From NCBI GenBank assembly GCA_003864495.1, contig ML133432.1, positions 310,001 through 374,000 on the forward strand: a stretch of DNA of 64,000 bases. Direction: 5' to 3'. The notes beneath the pieces were generated by a model. That model was not told the DNA's origin. It saw only the letters and a list, made by a program, of their open reading frames with translations, and made no database searches. Position 1 is the first letter of the stretch. Every line of letters begins with the position of its first letter. Positions 52,201 through 64,000 of the stretch are shown here, piece by piece. The translations under genes were made by a program, and so were the position numbers. This DNA is from Nemopilema nomurai (taxonomy: Eukaryota > Cnidaria > Scyphozoa > Rhizostomeae > Rhizostomatidae).

Positions 52201-54700
52201 ATGCACCAATGACACAAAGAATGAAGGCAATGCACACAATGTGTTAATCTATTACACACCTTGAAAGATTATTCTAGGAGCATATTTTCCATCGATGTCA
52301 TATTTTGGATCCAATGGAGTATTTTCATCCTGTAAATGATGATTAGAAATTAACATCATTAACATGACTGTTTTTACTACTTTGATCCCGATTGCATATA
52401 AAGAACGAAATATCTTGATCGCATAATGACAGAAAATTGCATTGCAGTAGAAAAAAAACCTTAATAATCAGTAATGAAAACATCTCAGCAGCCATGGGTT
52501 GCCTCTACAAAATAGTTTATACTCACAATTGCAGCTGCCATATGAAACTCTTTGCTGAGCGTTTTGAACTCTTCATTTTCATTTAAATCCTTAGTAAGCT
52601 CTAGAATTTAGAAAGCAGCGTTATTCATGCTTGACATTTGTGGTTAGTTAGTAAGTCTAACAACCAATATATAATTTCCAACAAATAGCCATGATAAAAT
52701 GATTGCAAAGAGGAAATTTAACTGGACTTTATTTAATTTTGTTACTGTTTTGGTTAACCATATTCCCGTTCATTGTCATTCTGCGAAGCATTCCAAATAA
52801 AATAGCTTGTAATCGTTTGATACTTCTTTGAAGAAGCTTGCTAGGCTTGCAAAGATTGTTTGGTAAAGATAGTCCGTCTAAGAACTGCGGTTATAGCACA
52901 AGTAAGTAGGTAGGGAAATAAATTTTGTAGAAAAACTTCACTTACTGTGACATGGCTTGCACCAGCTTTTTGAAATAAACACTAAGATCAACTTGTTGCT
53001 GGAAGAAATTAGAAAACAAATCATTATAATAAATCTAGAAAAATTAGCTCATTGAAACAAAATGTAATGTAATCAGATGGAAATAAAAAAAAGGAAGGTT
53101 CCAGAAAAATTGAGAAAGGTTCAATTGTAATTTTTATCATAAATAACGAAAGTGGTTGTAAAAAAACATTTTGTGTTTTGAGTTGGTAATGAGGAAGGTT
53201 TGAATTATGAAAATTGCAGCCGAAGGAAGGCTTTTTATGTACTCTCTAGATTTAGATCTAGACTTTCTAGACTAGACTGTTTAAAACCTATTTGGTATGA
53301 TTTTATTATTATCTGTGCCGCTTTGCACTTATACAAACAACCTTGCTTCGCGTGAATTATGTTTTGCAGAGGCATGACCGCCACTAAAAAATGGATTTGA
53401 GATTGATGAGGTCAAATCATTTGGGTTTGTTGCTTTTACATTGCCAATGCTTAACTGGCAGACAAAAAATCATGGTGGACCTACAGCATATTAGATGCAT
53501 TGCAGCATAGTCAATAGGCTATGATTGCTGACAGGAGCAGAAGATTATTCGTTCGCGCAAAAGCCTTCTCGATGTTAAACAAAGGAAATGCTGCGAAAAC
53601 AAAGGCAATCAACAACCAGTTAGACAAGACAGGCCATTAACGTATTACAACAATAGGCGGGAGTGTGAATCGCTCGTGGCATGTCCATCTGTTTTTGGCA
53701 AAACTGAAAAGAGATGCGATCGACTCGCTTTTGCTTAGAAATATGCATAGGTTGACATTGCATGCTTTGTTGGAAAGCGAAACAGAACTTGTTGTGGTTG
53801 ATCTTTTAATATCAATCCTTACAAAGATTGCTGGTCGAGTCCCTTCTCTCAAAACCAGGTTGAGAATACACTAAAATGACAGCTTTCAGAAATATCGCAT
53901 CAACATTAACTATAAAAAGCCTTGTGAATGAAAACTCGATATTTATTGAAGTAGTAGATGAAGAGAGATGAGTTTTCAATGTGGGCTAAAACTACTTCAT
54001 TTTCAGCTAAGATGATTCTCTGTGTTTATGATATTAATGTTGCTAAAAAGTTTGCCAAAATCTTTGAGTGAAAACTCTTTGTACCGCCTTTACTAGTGAG
54101 TGTAGATTCTTTTAGTACAAGTAGCAGAAATATTGGAGTAGAGCGGTGACATTCTCTCGATAAACCATTCGAGTATTTGAGTTGCTGGCGACAAACAATT
54201 AAAGATTTCGCAACAACAGCAACATGTTGGCTTTCTCTTTTAGACATGCATTTAGGAATGGTCTGTGCTCTGAACTTTTGATTACTAAGTTCGTCACAAT
54301 ATAGAGTTGAGTTAATGTCAAAGCAGAATCTCATACTTTAATGACAGCAATACTTTCCAATTAATTTCAAACAAAATAAACAAAATTTCACAAGCTTACT
54401 CAGCGGCGGCATCTTCCACTGCAAATTCCAAACGCTTCCAAGCAACATCTTTGCTTAATTCTATCTTCTCTGCATTTTCTAAACAAGAAAAAGCAACCAG
54501 TGAGTCACTTTCTTCACATTTTTTTATTTATATATACGACAACTTTTCCACGCTGACAAAACAATACATCCAAAACGACACGTTTTGATGGCGAATGCCG
54601 TACAGATTTTAATGCAACAAGACAAACCTTTATCTTCGGCCGTTGAGCCTTGATGAATTATAAGAATTGTAAGAGCAAGCGCCACAAACATTTTAGCCAT
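33539..54700 (-). CDS. ER-lumenal protein with six tandem TXNDC12/AGR-like thioredoxin domains and KDEL tail; 37 exons
   Basis: Exons (5' to 3'): 54700-54628, 54478-54400, 52998-52946, 52600-52527, 52329-52260, 51751-51626, 51281-51221, 50820-50768, 50383-50310, 50174-50105, 49990-49904, 49756-49694, 49523-49463, 48894-48842, 48231-48158, 47394-47325, 46657-46571, 46187-46119, 45680-45620, 45399-45347, 44329-44256, 43880-43811, 43207-43121, 41487-41434, 40443-40383, 39782-39730, 39341-39268, 38946-38877, 37675-37589, 37379-37320, 37251-37192, 36806-36731, 36335-36283, 35861-35788, 35024-34952, 34408-34322, 33651-33539. The sum is 2,637 nt, 878 aa, all phases consistent. Residues 1-20 form a signal peptide (MAKMFVALALTILIIHQGST) and the last four are KDEL, so the protein should be retained in the ER. 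Each repeat has the TXNDC12 hallmarks: an early W, KP(L/I)xxxIH, an active-site C, and D-G-x-Y-x-P-(R/K) with the cis-proline. Single-domain TXNDC12 (ERp18) is an ER thiol oxidoreductase. A chain of six suggests a multivalent disulfide isomerase or holdase; that role is inferred. The donor after 50105 is GC. Confidence 0.92.
36509..36521. repeat. Homopolymer G tract (13 bp)
   Basis: An uninterrupted G run in intron 32 of the multi-thioredoxin gene, followed by GGAGGAGGGG. It would be a C tract in the transcript. Its length is likely unstable or miscalled in assemblies. Confidence 0.8.
37320..40443 (-). other. Thioredoxin module 5 (residues 566-700), active site WCSAC
   Basis: Six exons (61, 53, 74, 70, 87 and 60 nt). 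Cysteines C599 and C602 follow NKPLMVIIHRT, the closest match here to the TXNDC12 NKPLMVIIHKS-type strand. Cis-Pro segment DGGYYPRVFF. Confidence 0.88.
40691..40996. repeat. 16-bp minisatellite, about 18 copies
   Basis: Units of GAAACAGTTTGGATCT and close variants repeat over 300 bp in intron 24 of the multi-thioredoxin gene. Because 16 is not a multiple of 3 and the unit lacks stops on the minus strand, all three minus frames stay open and give the same 16-residue motif, VSDPNCFRSKLFQIQT. The 100-150-residue frames here are therefore repeat artefacts. Confidence 0.9.
41434..45680 (-). other. Thioredoxin module 4 (residues 433-565), degenerate active site WCSFS
   Basis: Six exons (61, 53, 74, 70, 87 and 54 nt). 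The CXXC exon at 45399-45347 has the required 53-nt length and phases but reads C466-S-F-S469, so the resolving cysteine is lost. The CXXS form is like that of AGR2 and AGR3, which form mixed disulfides but cannot close an intramolecular one. The KP before the strand is also replaced (HRAAMLIFH). Cis-Pro segment DGQYTPRVFF is intact, so the fold is likely kept. Confidence 0.85.
46119..49523 (-). other. Thioredoxin module 3 (residues 295-432), active site YCGAC
   Basis: Six exons (61, 53, 74, 70, 87 and 69 nt). C328-G-A-C331 is identical to the human TXNDC12 CGAC, but the preceding Trp is Tyr. Cis-Pro segment DGAYIPRIFF. The acidic DDEEPTDAQFDIDG stretch is very close to that of TXNDC12. Confidence 0.88.
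46393..46428. repeat. Two overlapping perfect inverted repeats
   Basis: TATCACAGTA (46393-46402) pairs with TACTGTGATA (46411-46420). CATTCCTATA (46403-46412) pairs with TATAGGAATG (46419-46428). Each stem is a perfect 10 bp, and the two hairpins are mutually exclusive. The site lies in intron 17 of the multi-thioredoxin gene. Confidence 0.8.
49694..51281 (-). other. Thioredoxin module 2 (residues 159-294), active site WCGSC
   Basis: Six exons (61, 53, 74, 70, 87 and 63 nt). Cysteines C192 and C195; cis-Pro segment DGEYYPKIVF, with Lys replacing the usual Arg. The exon ending at 50105 is followed by a GC splice donor. Confidence 0.88.
51626..54478 (-). other. Thioredoxin module 1 (residues about 25-158), active site WCKPC
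   Basis: Five exons (79, 53, 74, 70 and 126 nt). Active-site cysteines are C64 and C67; the cis-Pro segment reads DGKYAPRIIF. This module differs from the others in that the last two cassette exons are fused into one 126-nt exon. C-K-P-C has a proline before the second cysteine, as in reducing thioredoxins (CGPC). Confidence 0.88.
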
Positions 54701-55790
54701 GACTGCCTCCGATCGACTGCCAGGAACACAACCAGAAAGTGGAATGTCTCTAGAAAGAGGAGAGTCCAGCTTGGGTTGCACGTGTTTTTCACAGGTACCT
54801 TGGCATTGAATTCTTTTGCGACTTCGTGTTGGCGACGGGTACTTTCTAGCTGTTTGTGTCCGCCTTTAATCTTTCAGCTACCTGAATGCAGAGGCCGATC
54901 AAGAAACCCTCTCGGAGTCGTTGGTACCCGCACCTATGAAAAGACAGTTGCATGCGATTTGAAACGTCCCAGCTGTTTTGACTTGTTGCTTGCTGGCCGT
55001 CACACATTTGGCAAAGATTATTTTACTAAGTTTAGGACGACTTTTTGTAAATGCTGCTTGCATAATTGTCTATTACAGCGATACGAGTGCATTTCGCTAC
55101 GTTCCACTTTTACTACGCAAAATAATGAGCAGTTTCGAACAACTAGTTTTTATGTGGGGTTGGCAAAGCTCTCAGTTCAAAACAGATCTGTAACAGCGTA
55201 GAACGTCTCAGTGTAACAATAGAGTAATGCATACTGGTGGTTTGAGTTAAACCTAATATATCTGTGTGCCGAGCTGGCTCGGCGAAAACAGTCTAATCAA
55301 AACAATTTTCTAGAAAGTAAAACCAAGTAGAAATATGTCGTGATAAATCTACGGGATGTGAGGAGATGGAAAATTTTTGTAGCGGGTGACGTTAACTTGG
55401 CCTGACCAAGTGAAAGAATACAAAGAGCAGCATACTTGACGTCTATTACAGGTCAGTCACTGACCTAAAAAAGCGGATCTAGCTACTATAATTTGTCTTG
55501 GAGGCCACTCATCAGAGGCCATCTTTATGTGACCACTAGGTCACAGTACTAGGCTTGATACGAAAGTCAGCTCGCAAATCTGGATTACCATGGATATTTC
55601 ACTTAAAAATGGATATTTTAATGTTTTTTATCTATATAACACGACAATCAATGAACCAAATTAAATAGGCTGTGGACTATCTAGCATATTTTTTTGTAAT
55701 TTGCAGTACAAACACATTTTGGAATAGAAATGAAAGCTCTATGCTGTAAAGAAAGTCTATGCTGTAAAACGGAAAAGGCACTTTAGTTAA

Positions 55791-55807
55791 CCCCCCCCCC
55801 CCCCCCC
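55791..55807. repeat. Homopolymer C tract (17 bp)
   Basis: A pure run of 17 C directly precedes an A-rich run, in the spacer between genes. Confidence 0.85.
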
Positions 55808-55889
55808 AAAAAAAAGAAAACGACTAGCCGACATTTTACAGAAAACTTTTCTGAAGTTTGCATTAATAGACACAACAACTATTAAACTT

Positions 55890-56045
55890 TTACTTGCGAT
55901 TGAAAAATCCTTGGATGCTGCCTTTTAACCTGTGTTTTTTCACCTGAGCGACCTTAGCTGTCATTCCAGGCACTCTCCCCTTCTCCCTCCATCTTCTTCT
56001 GTTAATTGCAACCAAATTCATAACACTGTAAATTGTTTTTGCCAT
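55890..56045 (-). CDS. Possible small basic protein (51 aa), unrecognised
   Basis: From an ATG in good context (A at -3, G at +4) the frame encodes 51 residues. The composition is strongly basic, with NRRRWREKGRVPG and KKHRLKG, like small ribosomal or mitochondrial ribosomal proteins, but I recognise no family. The frame also continues upstream to 56087. A GTAAAA at the stop could be a splice donor, making this a first exon. A chance frame is about as likely. Confidence 0.25.
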   Translation of the reverse strand: MAKTIYSVMNLVAINRRRWREKGRVPGMTAKVAQVKKHRLKGSIQGFFNRK

Positions 56046-58077
56046 TATTTTTTTGAATCGTACAGCACCGTAGTAAGAAGTGGTCAAACAAGGATGGCGT
56101 CAGCGAAACCAAATTCTGGCGCGCAAAAGTAACTGGTTGCTCGGCCCAGTCTTTTCGAGATCAGTGCGCACAACCTGGAAATGACGACAAACCACTTCGT
56201 TCTACATTGGCAGAAAATTTCGTAAGGTGTACATCAAGTATCAGCTCATACACAAACACAAAGTCAGACTAATACTTCTAAACTCAGCAAATGACTCTTT
56301 CCAAAGAAGCCAACAAAAAAGATTCGTGTAGCTTTATCGCACGTGAAGCCGACCAGCTCAGGTGGCGATACATCCTATCATGTTTCATAATGGCTGGTGT
56401 TTATCACAGTTCAACCAGTCAAAACCATTCTCGTTCATTGAAGAAAATTATCTTCGTCAAAGCAATTCTCTCGCGATCCATTGGTCTTATTGGAGCATCA
56501 CAAACAAATCCCATGGAATCCCCTAATATTTCTCCTTCTTGGCAGCTGGACCAGCCAATAACTGCCAACGTTCAAAACATGGTGCAGCTTCAAATTATTC
56601 TAGAGAAGGGAGTTGAGCATAACAGTTTGCTTTACTTTAATGCTGGATTAATAGAGTGGAGCGCCGGGTGCTTGGAAGAGTGCCAGTGAAAGAATCAGTA
56701 GTCCCAACAGTTAGCAGGCGTTGTAGATGTCAATGTTAATAAACAGAACCTTTCAGGTGCACGAGTTTAATGCAGTGATTAGGCCTTTAGGCTGGGGGCC
56801 AGGAATGGCAAACAACAATAGTAGCAGTTTTCAGTGAAATCGTGATTTCTCACCAAAACTGACTGACGGGTTTATTTAGGACCAGAAAATGACAAATTTG
56901 GAACAGCTTGATCGTTGATTTTGACAATGTATGCAGGTTCAGTACCCAGTTCTTTCACGCAAACTTAACCGTAGTGGTAATGTCACAAGCACCGTAAGTG
57001 CATACCAGCGGACCTTGATGAATAATAAGACTTGGAAACATTTTGGGGCATCGACCCTGGGAATTTATGAATACAGGGGAAACCAAATTATGGCTGTCTC
57101 CTGTTGCTTACTTCTATCTGTCGGTTAAAGATGGTACACATATGACACGAAAACCAGTGCGCACATCGTTTTGGCAAGATTTTGGCTTCAAACTATGGCT
57201 GCAACAGCGTGCATCGCTGCTAAATCATAGACAGTGTCTGATCGGAGTAAATTTGTCTACAAAACGTCATATACAGTGAAAACATAGTCATCAATAATGG
57301 GTTTTTCAAAGGTTATGGTGTCTAAAAATTTTTACACGTCATTCTGGAAACTGGATCACAATTCTGTATAACTCACTACAAGCGGAAACAAAGCAACAAT
57401 ATCCGTACGCATTTGCTTACTCGTTTTAAGGATGAAAGAAGATTTCGACAAGCTATGTGCAAAATTAGACAGACACAATAACATTTAATGGAAGGAAGCA
57501 ATCAGCTTGAAGACAACACATTTGTTCTAACAATAAACAGAGATCTCCCAGTTACATTGCACCAATATTTGCTGAATTTTGCAGCCAAATGGAAAGATAC
57601 ATCAGATGCAAACACACAGTTTAGGCATGGCAACTCGGCAAAACAAAAGCACCAATGCTTAAAAAATATCACTGCAGAAACTTTGAAATTCAAGGTAACA
57701 AACTAATGGTATATATCTAGTACCCAGCTGAGGTATATATTAATCCTGGTTGCAGCATAACCGTAGCTTTAGGCTGAGCAGGCGCTGGATGTTTTACCAA
57801 GAATCACGAAAAGGCCTACTCTTCGCGCCTACAATCAAAGTACAATGCTTTCGTACTTAAATGCTTTGGTGACATGTAAACAAGAGCAATTCAGTTACAA
57901 TTCATAGCCAATTGCCTTTATAGGCCTGGGCAATTCATAGCCAATTGGTAATTTGAAAATGATATTTTAACATTGAAGCACATCACATCACACAAAACTA
58001 CTTCATGACAATGTCCGTTGCTGACGCCATCCTGGGAGGCTGGGTACACTTGCTGCGTCATAAAATAGTTTGGAATT

Positions 58078-64000
<5,923 letters not shown>

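Larger units (their letters stand above)
54701..58077. other. Intergenic region between the HSPA9 3' end and the multi-thioredoxin 5' end
   Basis: It includes the promoter region of the multi-thioredoxin gene (adjacent to 54700) and the HSPA9 3' flank. A homopolymer of 17 C followed by A-rich sequence lies at 55791-55818. Apart from one small basic frame (55890-56045, -) I see no supportable gene. Frames at 54650-55201 (+) and 56291-56689 (+) lack motifs. Confidence 0.5.

Noticed and set aside
54650..55201. 183-codon plus-strand frame across the 5' end of the multi-thioredoxin gene
   Set aside because: It overlaps the signal-peptide exon on the other strand and shows no conserved motif or splice context.
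56291..56689. 132-codon plus-strand frame in the spacer
   Set aside because: No recognisable domain, no supporting promoter or polyadenylation features; length is within reach of chance.

Overview
The window is animal (metazoan) nuclear DNA. It is AT-rich, its genes are split by GT-AG introns of about 100-2,200 bp (one reaches 6.8 kb), it is littered with small DNA transposons and minisatellites, and its proteins are plainly metazoan. No sequence settles the species. The well-conserved proteins and many conserved-looking introns suggest a slowly evolving invertebrate, perhaps of cnidarian grade, but this is a guess.

Layout. 1-2942 is intergenic and full of hAT-like and foldback repeats. 2943-8700 (+) is a complete six-exon microsomal cytochrome P450 (509 aa), with two TA-flanked MITEs in intron 1 and a decayed foldback in intron 5. 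8701-14088 has no recognisable gene apart from a possible retroelement scrap. 14089-23297 (+) is LYAR, a nucleolar zinc-finger protein of six exons (319 aa). Its 6.8-kb last intron holds an intronless antisense gene for an unrecognised 706-aa coiled-coil protein (19604-17484, -). 24359-32567 (+) is D-2-hydroxyglutarate dehydrogenase in 17 exons (525 aa), mitochondrial. 54700-33539 (-) is a 37-exon gene. 64000-58078 (-) is the 3' part of mitochondrial Hsp70 (HSPA9/mortalin), whose first exons lie beyond the right edge.

The most notable item is the 37-exon gene. All exons join in frame to an 878-residue protein with a signal peptide, six tandem TXNDC12/AGR-type thioredoxin domains and a C-terminal KDEL. 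Each domain is encoded by nearly the same exon set (61-53-74-70-87-about 60 nt, same phases), so the gene looks built by repeated duplication of one exon cassette. The active sites have diverged: WCKPC, WCGSC, YCGAC, WCSFS, WCSAC, SCPAC. I know of no described protein with this architecture.

The genes are not an operon. D2HGDH and HSPA9 are both mitochondrial matrix proteins, and the P450 and the multi-thioredoxin protein both belong to the ER, but nothing in the sequence shows shared control. D2HGDH and the thioredoxin gene converge tail to tail with less than 1 kb between stop codons. Exon coordinates below were read by hand from splice consensus and reading frame. Every spliced gene closes in frame and every internal junction keeps phase.
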